A stretch of DNA of 64,000 nucleotides, from the NCBI RefSeq assembly GCF_042678185.1, contig NZ_JBHUDQ010000019.1; one strand, written 5' to 3'. Shown one piece after another: positions 1 through 7,737 of the stretch. Position 1 is the first letter of the stretch; the number at the start of each line of letters is the position of its first letter. This stretch comes from Ramlibacter ginsenosidimutans. GTDB lineage: Bacteria; Pseudomonadota; Gammaproteobacteria; Burkholderiales; Burkholderiaceae_C. Both the position numbers and the translations under genes were made by a program. The notes under the pieces were generated by a model. The model was not told the origin of the DNA. It ran no database searches and was given only the letters and a program-made list of their open reading frames with translations.

Positions 1-91
1 CACAGGTTCCAAGCCCAAAGGCTGGCGACGGCGTGCACCCGCTCCGCCCGGGTTGCCCCGAACTCTTAGAGTCTAGGAAAGAAACATACAA

Positions 92-173
92 GGCTGGCGG
101 TGAGCCGCAGGCGAACCCCAGCTTGCTGCGGACGCCGGGTCGCTGGGGTTCGGTTCGCTCACCGCCAGCCTAC
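92..173. repeat. Inverted pair of a dispersed 32-bp REP-like element
   Basis: Two copies of the intergenic element GGCTGGCGGTGAGCGC / AGCGAACCCCAGC lie head to head: plus orientation at 92-122 and reverse at 142-173. They can pair into a long stem. The reverse copy overlaps the end of the EI24 gene: the TAG of its GTAGGCTGG start is that gene's stop codon (170-172). The 5' 90 bases of the window hold no gene I can support. Confidence 0.8.
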
Positions 174-1054
174 GGGGCGGGGTGTACCGGCGAAGCGGGT
201 AGGACCGGCGAAGCGGGTGTGGCCGTCACAGCGGGCGGCGGCGTGGCGTCCGGTGCAGACCGCTCCGCCCGCAACCGCTCCAGCGCCGCCAGGCAGTAGT
301 GCGTGAACCACAGCGACGAGAACGCGAACACCAGCGTGTAGATCCAGATCGCGACCGGGATCAGCACGGGGAACGCCGCCGCGAAGAACCAGCCCGAGGC
401 CCACACCAGGCTGGGCGCAGCGCCCAGGTAGCCGGAAGTCACGCCGATGATCAGCAGCCAATGGCGGTGTTGCTTGAACACCTGGCGGCGCTCTTCCCGG
501 CTCGCATGGTCCGCGAGCGAATCGAAGGCCATCACGCGGTAGGTGAGCCAGCCCCAGATCAGCGGCGGCAGGATGAGGATCAGCGGCGGGATCAGCCACA
601 GCGGAATCGAGATGACCAGCGCCACGGCCGCCAGCAGCGTCGAGCCGAAGGACCACACCGCGCTGTGCAGCCAGGACGCGCCGTGCTTGCGCTCCAGGTC
701 AGGGAAGCGCCGGCGGGCGACCAGCCGCACGACCGCGGGCGTCATGAGCACGGCCACGAAGAACAGCACCAGCACCACGAGCACCGGCGTCACGGCGAAG
801 ATCACCAGCAGCGGCGCCAGCGCGTTCTTCAGGCCCGTCATGCCCATGTCGGTGAGCCACTGCGTGATGGTCGTCAGCCACGCGCTGGACTCCAGCCAGC
901 GGAACACCATGTCGACGGCGCTGTCCCAGAAGAAATACGACATGCCGCCCGCGGTCAGCACCAGTCCCAGCAGCGGCAGCAGCGACAGCCCGATCACGCG
1001 CGGGTGCAGGCAGTAGGCGACGGCGCGCCAGAAGGAATCGATCAGCAGGGACAT
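170..1054 (-). CDS. EI24 domain (CysZ-like) integral membrane protein
   Basis: A 294-residue polytopic membrane protein. Hydrophobic segments lie near residues 20-41, 78-105, 133-170 (Pro/Leu-rich, probably two passes) and 198-245, matching the EI24 (former etoposide-induced 2.4) family that includes sulfate permease CysZ. Sulfate transport is not implied by sequence alone; most betaproteobacterial members are uncharacterised. The C-terminal tail is Pro/Ala-rich and is encoded by a short tandem repeat (two copies of ccggcgaagcggg near 187-213) that leads into the REP-like element supplying the stop codon. The gene diverges from the epimerase gene with only 78 bases between the two starts. Confidence 0.8.
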   Translation of the reverse strand: MSLLIDSFWRAVAYCLHPRVIGLSLLPLLGLVLTAGGMSYFFWDSAVDMVFRWLESSAWLTTITQWLTDMGMTGLKNALAPLLVIFAVTPVLVVLVLFFVAVLMTPAVVRLVARRRFPDLERKHGASWLHSAVWSFGSTLLAAVALVISIPLWLIPPLILILPPLIWGWLTYRVMAFDSLADHASREERRQVFKQHRHWLLIIGVTSGYLGAAPSLVWASGWFFAAAFPVLIPVAIWIYTLVFAFSSLWFTHYCLAALERLRAERSAPDATPPPAVTATPASPVLPASPVHPAP

Positions 1055-1132
1055 GGGTGGCGCATGTTACCGCCTGCCCCTGCGGGAGCGCGTGCTACAT
1101 TGCCCGCCCGAGCAGAACGACATCCGCGTTTC

Positions 1133-2149
1133 ATGAAGATCCTGGTGACCGGCGCGGCCGGCTTCATTGGCATGCACACCGCCGCGCGCCTACTGGCGCG
1201 CGGCGACGAAGTCGTGGGCGTGGACAACCTCAACGACTACTACGACGTGAGCCTGAAGGAAGCGCGGCTCGCCCAGCTCGCGCCCGACCCGCGCTTCGCG
1301 TTCCACAGGATCGACATCGCCGACCGCTACGCCATGGAACGCCTCTTCGCGTCGGAGCGGCCGCAGCGCGTCATCCATCTGGCAGCGCAGGCCGGCGTGC
1401 GGTACTCGCTGAAGAACCCGCACGCGTACGTCGACGCGAACCTGAAAGGGTTCATGAACATCCTGGAGGGCTGCCGGGACCACGCGGTGGAGCACCTGGT
1501 GTACGCCAGCACCTCCAGCGTCTACGGCAGCAACACGACGCGGCCCTTCTCGGAACACCAGAACGTCGACCACCCGGTGAGCCTGTACGCCGCGACCAAG
1601 AAGGCCAACGAGCTGATGGCGCATGCCTACAGCCACCTGTTCCGGATCCCGACCACGGGCCTGCGCTTCTTCACCGTGTACGGGCCCTGGGGCCGGCCGG
1701 ACATGGCGCTGTTCCTCTTCACGCGCGCCATGCTGGAAGGACGGCCCATTTCCATCTTCAACCACGGGAAGATGGTGCGCGACTTCACGTATGTCGACGA
1801 CATCGTCGAAGGCGTCCTGCGGGTGGTCGACAAGCCGGCGACGCCGTCGGCTGCGTACGATCCGGCTTCACCCGACCCGGCGACCAGCGACGCGCCCTAT
1901 CGCGTGTTCAACATCGGCAACAGCCAGCCCACGCCGCTGATGGAGTACATCGTCGCCCTGGAAAAGGCGTCCGGGATCGAGGCGAAGAAGGAATTCCTGC
2001 CCATGCAGCCCGGCGACGTCCCCGCCACGAGCGCCGACACCTCCGAGCTCGACGCCTGGGTCGGCTTCAAGCCGGACACGCCCGTCGACGTGGGCGTGGC
2101 GCGCTTCTACGCCTGGTACATGGCCCACTACGGCCGGCAACCCGCCTAG
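1133..2149 (+). CDS. NAD-dependent epimerase, UDP-glucuronate 4-epimerase-like
   Basis: A 338-residue short-chain dehydrogenase/reductase of the extended type. The Rossmann motif TGAAGFIGMH starts at residue 6, followed by the family signature DNLNDYYDVSLK, which is typical of CapI/LpsL-type UDP-glucuronate 4-epimerases. The catalytic S-Y-K set is visible as STSSVYG and YAATKKANE. The expected reaction is conversion of UDP-GlcA to UDP-GalA in the cytoplasm, supplying a uronic acid for surface polysaccharide. The start chosen is the ATG directly before KILVTGAAG; the frame stays open upstream, but that stretch does not resemble the family. It is not in an operon with the polysaccharide loci, and its 3' end overlaps the convergent YdcF gene by 4 bases. 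Confidence 0.88.
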   Translation: MKILVTGAAGFIGMHTAARLLARGDEVVGVDNLNDYYDVSLKEARLAQLAPDPRFAFHRIDIADRYAMERLFASERPQRVIHLAAQAGVRYSLKNPHAYVDANLKGFMNILEGCRDHAVEHLVYASTSSVYGSNTTRPFSEHQNVDHPVSLYAATKKANELMAHAYSHLFRIPTTGLRFFTVYGPWGRPDMALFLFTRAMLEGRPISIFNHGKMVRDFTYVDDIVEGVLRVVDKPATPSAAYDPASPDPATSDAPYRVFNIGNSQPTPLMEYIVALEKASGIEAKKEFLPMQPGDVPATSADTSELDAWVGFKPDTPVDVGVARFYAWYMAHYGRQPA

Positions 2150-2901
2150 CCTGCGGAGCCTGGGGGCATCCAGCCCGCGCGCAGTCCCTCCTTGTCGCTG
2201 GGTCGCCGGTCCTGCGACGGACAGGTCCGCGGCCCCTCGATCGCCCGCTGCACGGGACCGAAGACGAGTCCGAGCCATTCGTGGGCCGGTCCGCGCGCCT
2301 GGTCCCATCCCCGCTGGCTCGGAACGAAGCTCGCGAGCGTGATGCGGGGCCGCGGCGGCCCACCGCCCGGAACCGGCGCGGGAATGACGACGAAGCCCGC
2401 AGCCCGGAACAGGTAGCTGGCCCGCGGCATGTGGTACGGGTCGGTGACCAGCGCGATCCGCTTCACGCCCATGCCGGAGACCAGGCAGGCGGAATACACG
2501 GCGTTCTCCAGCGTGTTCGTGGACTGGGTCTCCACCCACCGGGGAGCGATGCCGTACTTGTGCAGCAGATAAGCCGTCCCAGGGTCGGCGCGCGCCGCCC
2601 GTGCCGGCCTCGCGCTGGGGCGGCCCCAGCCCACCACCAGCAGGGGAACCCGGGTGGACTGGTGCAGCCTGGCGCCGTAGTCCATTCGATCGAGGTTGCC
2701 CCCCAGGACGGCGATCGCCTGGGCCTGCTCGCCGACCCGTTGCGGATCGACCGGCGTGGACTGCCACTCGAGCCCCGCGAGCATCACGCGTGCGCCCGCC
2801 TCGGTGGTGCGCAGCCAGGCCGACGCGAGCGCGACGAGCGCGAGCACGCCGAGCAACCTTGCTCCAAGCCTTCCCCGCCGCTGATGTGTCGTATGCGCCA
2901 T
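2146..2901 (-). CDS. YdcF/SanA (DUF218) family protein
   Basis: A 251-residue protein with an N-terminal basic stretch and one hydrophobic helix (residues 13-30) as signal anchor. A DUF218 domain follows: AIAVLGGNLDR near residue 63, ETQSTNTLENAVYS near 124, and LVTDPYHMPRA near 150. These are the usual acidic/His positions of the YdcF-ElyC-SanA fold. Family members sit in the inner membrane facing the periplasm and have been linked to envelope integrity, but the reaction is unknown. A second YdcF-family gene, frameshifted, lies at 51.3-52.1 kb in this window. Confidence 0.82.
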   Translation of the reverse strand: MAHTTHQRRGRLGARLLGVLALVALASAWLRTTEAGARVMLAGLEWQSTPVDPQRVGEQAQAIAVLGGNLDRMDYGARLHQSTRVPLLVVGWGRPSARPARAARADPGTAYLLHKYGIAPRWVETQSTNTLENAVYSACLVSGMGVKRIALVTDPYHMPRASYLFRAAGFVVIPAPVPGGGPPRPRITLASFVPSQRGWDQARGPAHEWLGLVFGPVQRAIEGPRTCPSQDRRPSDKEGLRAGWMPPGSAG

Positions 2902-2996
2902 GCAGCAAGCATGTTATCCGTCACAGAGGGGAAACAATTCGCTTCGCCAGCTCAGCGCGTGCGAAGCGCCGCAACCCATCCACTACACTCGCGGCG

Positions 2997-3830
2997 ATGC
3001 GGTTTCCCGTCGTCCTCCTGATGCGCGCCGGACGCGCTGGTTTCATCTGCGCGGCGCTCGCGGCCGCCCTCGCCCACGCGGCCGCGCCGGCCCCGGTGGA
3101 TATCGAGGTAATGACCTCGCCCGAGCTCAAGGCGCGCCTCGCCGCCGGCGCCACGACCGTGCTGGTCCCCATCGGCGGGACCGAACAGAACGGACCGCAC
3201 ATGGTCCTGGGCAAGCACAACGTGCGCGCCCACGTGCTCGCCGACGAAATCGCGCGCCGCCTGGGCAACGCCGTCGTCGCGCCCGTGATCGCCTACGTCC
3301 CCGAGGGCTCGATCAACCCGCCGGCGGCGCACATGCGCTTCACCGGCACGATCTCCATCCCGGACAGCACCTTCGAGTCGCTGCTGGAGTCCACCGCCCG
3401 CAGCTTCAAGCAGCACGGATTCCACGACGTTTTCTTCCTGGGCGACCACGGCGGCTACCAGAAGAGCGAGCAGCGCGTGGCCGACAAGCTCAATCGCGAG
3501 TGGGCGAAGGATCCGGCCTGCCGCGTGCACGCCCTGCTGGAGTACTACGACGTCACCCAGACCGCCTTCGTCGACACGCTCAGGAAGAAGGGCTACAGCC
3601 CGGCCGAGATCGGCACCCATGCCGGCCTGAACGACACCGCACTGACGCTCGCTGTCGACAAGTCGCTGGTCCGCGCCGACGTGCTGGCGCAAGGCGCGCA
3701 GCTGGATGCCGCGCATGGCGTCCACGGCGACCCGCGACGGGCGACCGCTGAGGTGGGTCAACTCGGCGTCCAGGAAATCGTCAACACTTCGGTCGCCGCC
3801 ATTCAACGGGCGACGGCCCTCAAGCGTTAG
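2997..3830 (+). CDS. Secreted creatininase-family protein
   Basis: A 277-residue protein with a Sec signal peptide (hydrophobic core about residues 10-27, AHAAA cleavage region), so probably periplasmic. The mature part is the creatininase/amidohydrolase-like fold: LVPIGGTEQNGPH with the metal-ligand Glu and His, NVRAHVLADEIARRLG, and FFLGDHGGYQ with Asp-His. Family members bind two metal ions and cleave cyclic amides or formamides. The substrate here cannot be told; creatinine is not implied, because most exported homologues are uncharacterised. The ATG was chosen because it precedes the signal peptide; the frame is open far upstream without family similarity. Confidence 0.8.
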   Translation: MRFPVVLLMRAGRAGFICAALAAALAHAAAPAPVDIEVMTSPELKARLAAGATTVLVPIGGTEQNGPHMVLGKHNVRAHVLADEIARRLGNAVVAPVIAYVPEGSINPPAAHMRFTGTISIPDSTFESLLESTARSFKQHGFHDVFFLGDHGGYQKSEQRVADKLNREWAKDPACRVHALLEYYDVTQTAFVDTLRKKGYSPAEIGTHAGLNDTALTLAVDKSLVRADVLAQGAQLDAAHGVHGDPRRATAEVGQLGVQEIVNTSVAAIQRATALKR

Positions 3831-3857
3831 AGACCGAACGCCCTCTCCCTGCCCTCC

Positions 3858-5147
3858 ATGAAATTCGATCGAAGCCTCCTCTCCTCCCTCGCCCTGTTCG
3901 CGCTGGGGACTGCCGCCATCGTCGGCACCGTGTTCGGCGCCGGCCTGTCCACCACCCTGAGCCAGGCGGCGCCCCAGGACGGCAAGCCCGTGCAGGCCAC
4001 CCACGGCATCCAGACGGTGCCGGGCATGCCGCCCGTGATCGACCCGTCGAACATCTATTCGGAAACGGCCGCCGGCCACATGAGCCCCGCGGTGAAGGGC
4101 CAGCTGGAACGCGTGTACGTGCCCAACCTGCGCTCCAACGACGTCACCGTCATCGACCCGGAAAGCGCCAAGGTCCTCTACAACTTCAAGGTGGGCCGCA
4201 GCCCGCAGCACGTGGTGCCGTCCTGGGACCTGCACACGCTCTGGGTGGCGAACAACGCCGAAGGCCGCACCGATGGCAGCCTCACCGCCATCGACCCGCT
4301 CACCGGCAAGCCGGGCGAGACCGTGCCCGTCGACGACCCGTACAACATGTACTTCACGCCCGACGGCAAGTCGGCCATCGTGGTGGCGGAAGCCAAGAAG
4401 CGCCTGGACTTCCGCGACCCGCACACGATGCAGCTGCAGTACTCCATCGACACGCCCGGCTGCGGCGGCATCAACCACGCCGACTTCTCCATCGACGGGC
4501 GCTACGCCATCTTCACCTGCGAGTTCAGCGGCCAGATCGCCAAGATCGACCTGGTGAACCGCCACGTGGTGGCCTACCTGAAGCTGATGATGCCGCAGCG
4601 CCGCCTGAAGGAAGGCTCCTCGGTGATCGACCCGCAGACCGAGATCTGCACCATCACGCGCGGCATGCCGCAGGACATCCGCAGCTCCCCGGACGGCAAG
4701 CGCTTCTACATCGCCGACATGGACGCCGACGGCGTGCACGTGGTGGACGGAGAGAGCTTCCGCGAGGTGGGCTTCATCGTCACCGGCCTCGGCACCCACG
4801 GCCTCTATCCCAGCCGCGACGGCAAGAAGCTGTACGTGGCCAACCGCAGCACGCACAAGATCCACGGCAAGCCCCATGGCCCCGGCAGCGTGAGCGTGAT
4901 CGACTTCGCCACCGAGAAGGTCGTCGCCAACTGGCCCATCCCCGGCGGCGGCAGCCCCGACATGGGCAACGTCAGCGCCGACGGCAAGTGGCTGTGGCTG
5001 TCGGGCCGCTTCGACGACGAGGTCTACCGCATCGACACCTACAGCGGCGCCGTCACCAGGATCAAGGTGGGCAAGGAGCCGCACGGCCTCACGGTGTGGC
5101 CGCAGCCGGGGCGGTATTCGCTGGGGCATACGGGCAACTTGCGCTGA
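3858..5147 (+). CDS. YVTN-type beta-propeller repeat protein, exported
   Basis: A 429-residue protein with an N-terminal signal sequence (hydrophobic residues 8-30) followed by about seven repeats of the YVTN/cytochrome D1-like beta-propeller class. Each repeat carries motifs such as VYVPNLRSNDVTVID, LWVANNAEG, FTPDGKSAIV, DGKRFYIAD and DGKKLYVANR. A periplasmic location is likely. Such proteins act as binding scaffolds or accompany redox enzymes; no catalytic haem-binding CxxCH is present. It starts 27 bases after the creatininase-like gene in the same direction, so the two may form an operon. Confidence 0.8.
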   Translation: MKFDRSLLSSLALFALGTAAIVGTVFGAGLSTTLSQAAPQDGKPVQATHGIQTVPGMPPVIDPSNIYSETAAGHMSPAVKGQLERVYVPNLRSNDVTVIDPESAKVLYNFKVGRSPQHVVPSWDLHTLWVANNAEGRTDGSLTAIDPLTGKPGETVPVDDPYNMYFTPDGKSAIVVAEAKKRLDFRDPHTMQLQYSIDTPGCGGINHADFSIDGRYAIFTCEFSGQIAKIDLVNRHVVAYLKLMMPQRRLKEGSSVIDPQTEICTITRGMPQDIRSSPDGKRFYIADMDADGVHVVDGESFREVGFIVTGLGTHGLYPSRDGKKLYVANRSTHKIHGKPHGPGSVSVIDFATEKVVANWPIPGGGSPDMGNVSADGKWLWLSGRFDDEVYRIDTYSGAVTRIKVGKEPHGLTVWPQPGRYSLGHTGNLR

Positions 5148-5176
5148 AGCTGCGGGCCGGAGCCTGGCGCTGCGCG

Positions 5177-5235
5177 GTAGGCTGGCGGTGAGCACACAGA
5201 GCTGTAGGCTGGCGGTGAGCGCAGCGAACCCCAGC
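5177..5235. repeat. REP-like element, one truncated and one full copy in tandem
   Basis: A truncated copy (GTAGGCTGGCGGTGAGCAC, from 5177) is followed directly by a full copy at 5204-5235 ending in GCGAACCCCAGC. Both read on the plus strand. They sit between the convergent beta-propeller and RsuA-type genes, where they could also act as a transcript 3' structure. Confidence 0.75.
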
Positions 5236-5241
5236 TCTCCC

Positions 5242-5973
5242 TCACGCCTTCTTATCCTGCACGGCCGCCAGTTCCCCCTCCCCCAACCACCGCCACTCTC
5301 CCGGCGCGAGATCCGCCGGCAAGGCCAGTTGCCCAATCCGCGCGCGATGCAGTGCGGTCACCCGATTCCCCACCGCAGCCAGCATCCGCTTCACCTGGTG
5401 GTACTTGCCTTCGGTGAGCGTGAGGTCCAGGGTGTGGCTGCCGGTCGCCACGCAGGCCGCCGCGCGCACGGGCTTCGGACTGTCATCGAGCACCACGCCC
5501 GCCAGCAGCCGCTGCACCTGGCGGTCATCGACCGGATCGGCCGTGGTGAGCTGGTAGACCCTGGGCACGTGATGCTTCGGTGAACTCATCTTGTGGATGA
5601 AAGCGCCGTCATCGCTGAGAAGCAGCAGGCCGGTGGTGTCCTGGTCCAGCCGCCCGATCGCCTGCACGCCGGGCTGGCCGCCCTTCACCGGGCGCTGGCG
5701 CAAGGGGCCGGGCAGCAGCGCGTAGATGCTGGGCCAGGCGGAGGGCTTCTGCGAGCACTCGTAGCCTGCGGGCTTGTGGAGCAGGAGGTAGGCCTTGGCG
5801 TGGTAGGTCCAGTGGGTGCCTTCAACTGTGAAGGCGAGGCCTTCGGGCGTGACGTCCTCGTACGGGTCGGTGGCGGGCTGACCGGAGACGGTGACGAGGC
5901 CTTGCTGGATGAGACCGAGGCAGACGCGGCGCGGGCCGAAGCCTTGGGAGTAGAGGAGGTCCTGCAGTTGCAT
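5242..5973 (-). CDS. Pseudouridine synthase, RsuA family
   Basis: A 243-residue RNA-modifying enzyme. Residues 1-45 form an S4-type RNA-binding segment (MQLQDLLYSQGFGPRR), followed by the RsuA/RluB/E/F catalytic domain with GRLDQDTTGLLLL (catalytic Asp) and LTEGKYHQVKRM. The closest named relative is RsuA, which makes pseudouridine 516 in 16S rRNA; RluE-like specificity cannot be excluded. The start is the ATG before QLQDLL. The frame is open another 162 codons upstream, but that sequence overlaps the regulatory region of the next gene and shows no domain. Confidence 0.85.
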   Translation of the reverse strand: MQLQDLLYSQGFGPRRVCLGLIQQGLVTVSGQPATDPYEDVTPEGLAFTVEGTHWTYHAKAYLLLHKPAGYECSQKPSAWPSIYALLPGPLRQRPVKGGQPGVQAIGRLDQDTTGLLLLSDDGAFIHKMSSPKHHVPRVYQLTTADPVDDRQVQRLLAGVVLDDSPKPVRAAACVATGSHTLDLTLTEGKYHQVKRMLAAVGNRVTALHRARIGQLALPADLAPGEWRWLGEGELAAVQDKKA

Positions 5974-6109
5974 ACGGAGCGAAGTGTGCCTGCGTGGTAG
6001 CGGCACCGCGGCGGCGGGAGCTACGCGAGGAAAGCTGCAGCACTGTTGGGCAACGCGCATGCGCCCCTCGTCCGTTTGTACGAATGTGGCCGACAGAGCT
6101 GTCAGAATC

Positions 6110-6138
6110 TTGCCCGGTCGGTTGCACACTGATACAGT
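6110..6138 (+). promoter_or_regulatory. Putative promoter of the EPS locus A regulator
   Basis: TTGCCC (6110-6115) and TACAGT (6133-6138) are separated by exactly 17 bases, a reasonable sigma-70 match 52 bases before the MarR-type gene. Sequence match only. Confidence 0.5.
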
Positions 6139-6139
6139 G
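6127..6139. promoter_or_regulatory. Small palindrome overlapping the -10 box, candidate operator
   Basis: CACTG-ATA-CAGTG is a perfect 5-bp inverted repeat over the putative -10 box. A second one, GACAG-AG-CTGTC, lies at 6092-6103, just upstream of the -35 box. Their position fits autorepression by the MarR-type protein encoded next. This is inferred from symmetry and location. Confidence 0.4.
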
Positions 6140-6189
6140 CTCAAAGTTGAACGGTTTGCGGCCAGGCAAGCCGGCTCAGGACGAGCACC

Positions 6190-6555
6190 ATGGCCAGCAA
6201 ACACCTGGAACACACCGAAGACCTGCACTTCCGTGTCCTGAAGCTTCTTCAGGATCGCCCAGACATCTCGCAGCGGGAATTGGCGCAGAGGCTCGGAGTG
6301 AGCAATGGGAAGCTGCATTACTGCATGAGGGCTCTCATTGAGCGCGGCCTGGTCAAGCTCGGCAACTTCGCGCACTCCAAACACCACTTGGGCTACGCGT
6401 ACCTGCTCACGCCCGCGGGGATCGCGCACAAAGCCAGCATGACGAGCAAATTCCTGCAAAGAAAAATGGCGGAGTACGAGGCACTGAAAAGCGAGATCCA
6501 GGCCCTGCAGCGGGAGGCAACGGGGCGCCGCCGGTTGGAGCAGGCGCCTCCCTGA
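6190..6555 (+). CDS. MarR family EPS-associated transcriptional regulator
   Basis: A 121-residue winged-helix protein. The DNA-binding helix-turn-helix spans about residues 28-50 (SQRELAQRLGVSNGKLHYC), followed by the wing (LVKLGNFAHSKHHLGYAYLLT) and a C-terminal coiled-coil segment (FLQRKMAEYEALKSEIQALQ), presumably for dimerisation. Size and sequence match the small MarR-like regulators found next to exopolysaccharide clusters in betaproteobacteria and others. It heads locus A, with only 5 bases to the next gene, and likely controls that operon. A promoter and small palindromes lie just upstream. Activator or repressor role is unknown. Confidence 0.85.
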   Translation: MASKHLEHTEDLHFRVLKLLQDRPDISQRELAQRLGVSNGKLHYCMRALIERGLVKLGNFAHSKHHLGYAYLLTPAGIAHKASMTSKFLQRKMAEYEALKSEIQALQREATGRRRLEQAPP

Positions 6556-6560
6556 GCCCC

Positions 6561-7721
6561 ATGTTCGACCACCCCGTCTTCACGGCGGCGCTGTCCGACG
6601 TCGGCAGTCTTGGCATTCGCGTGCTCGCCACCTCCGCACCGGGGGCGCGGGTCTACGGAGTCGTGGGGGGGCGTTCCAACGCACGGTGGTGGCTGATTCC
6701 CCTCGAGAGCGGACGCGTGGCCGAGAGTGGGCTCGCCTTGTTCCAACCTCTGCTCCCAAGCGCACGCAAGATGAAAGCTGCGGCTACGCTCTTAAGCCGA
6801 CTCGGTTTGCAGGGGCTGTGGGCAAGGAAGCGCGTGTACGTGCAAGACTTCCCTGATTTCAGCCGCTTCTTTGGCGCGACCTCTCTCAGCTTTGCGTTTT
6901 TCACGGGGACGGACAGCCCGCACCGCAAGGTCGCAATCCAGGTGATGGACAGGTCGGGCAGGGTTCTCGGCTTTGCAAAGGTGACTCGGGATCCGAAGGT
7001 CGCCGCACTCCTTCGATACGAGGCGCAGATGTTGCGCGAGGTGGCCGGTTTGGACCTTCGCGAAGGCTTCGTTCCGCACGTGCTTTTCTCCGGGGAGATG
7101 GGCGGAAGCGAGGTGCTGCTGACGGATACTTTGAAGACGCGCGCGACGCGGACCACGATCGACCTTGGCCCTCAACACCGGGCATTCCTCCAAGAGATAG
7201 CGAGCAGGACACGGGCCGCACCCGTGTCCTCCTGGGAGCTCGCCGACGTGCTAGAGGCGAGAGTTGGGACGCTCCTGAACCGCGTTCCGACCGATTGGCA
7301 GACTCGGTTTTCAAAGGCCATTGAGACACTGCGGTCCGAGGAATGCCCGCCGCTGTCGAGGTGCTTCGCCCAGGGCGACTTCACGCCATGGAACACGTTC
7401 CTAGCCGGCGGACGGCTCTACGTATTTGACTGGGAATACGCGGATCGCGTGCAACTCGCCGGGAGCGACGTGGTGCATTTCGTGATGAACCAGCCTCGAG
7501 TGAAGGCGCTCCCGCCCGCAGCAAAGCTCGCGGCGGCAGAACAGGTACTTGCCGAAGAGTGGACTGGCATCGTGCGCTCCTGCCACCGTTCCGTTTTGAT
7601 CTCTTATGTTCTGGGGCAGGTCCTGCTGCAGGTGGAGCGCGCCGTCGGCACGCTCACCGGCTGGGACGGAGAACACGAGCAGGCTCGGATGCTGTCGCAC
7701 CTGGTGGGCCCCCTGCATTGA
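6561..7721 (+). CDS. APH-like phosphotransferase in polysaccharide locus
   Basis: A 386-residue cytoplasmic protein. The C-terminal half is the aminoglycoside phosphotransferase/choline kinase fold: a Brenner-type catalytic loop CFAQGDFTPWNTF (catalytic Asp, metal-binding Asn) near residues 275-287, and the metal-binding YVFDWEYAD about 10 residues later. The N-terminal ~110 residues are not recognisable. Antibiotic resistance is unlikely given its place between an EPS regulator and a Wzx flippase; phosphorylation of a sugar, glycan or lipid-linked intermediate is the more natural guess. It starts 5 bases after the MarR-type stop, so it is probably translationally coupled. The substrate is unknown. 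Confidence 0.75.
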   Translation: MFDHPVFTAALSDVGSLGIRVLATSAPGARVYGVVGGRSNARWWLIPLESGRVAESGLALFQPLLPSARKMKAAATLLSRLGLQGLWARKRVYVQDFPDFSRFFGATSLSFAFFTGTDSPHRKVAIQVMDRSGRVLGFAKVTRDPKVAALLRYEAQMLREVAGLDLREGFVPHVLFSGEMGGSEVLLTDTLKTRATRTTIDLGPQHRAFLQEIASRTRAAPVSSWELADVLEARVGTLLNRVPTDWQTRFSKAIETLRSEECPPLSRCFAQGDFTPWNTFLAGGRLYVFDWEYADRVQLAGSDVVHFVMNQPRVKALPPAAKLAAAEQVLAEEWTGIVRSCHRSVLISYVLGQVLLQVERAVGTLTGWDGEHEQARMLSHLVGPLH

Positions 7722-7737
7722 AAGAAGAAGGTCGCCA

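Noticed and set aside
1..90. Possible 3' end of a gene entering from the left
   Set aside because: Short frames stop within 75 bases and nothing recognisable can be read.
2952..5336. A 794-codon minus-strand frame opposite the creatininase and beta-propeller genes
   Set aside because: Spans two clear plus-strand genes; composition is that of an antisense shadow.
6561..7721. Aminoglycoside resistance gene
   Set aside because: Only the general kinase fold matches; the position in an EPS operon speaks for another substrate.
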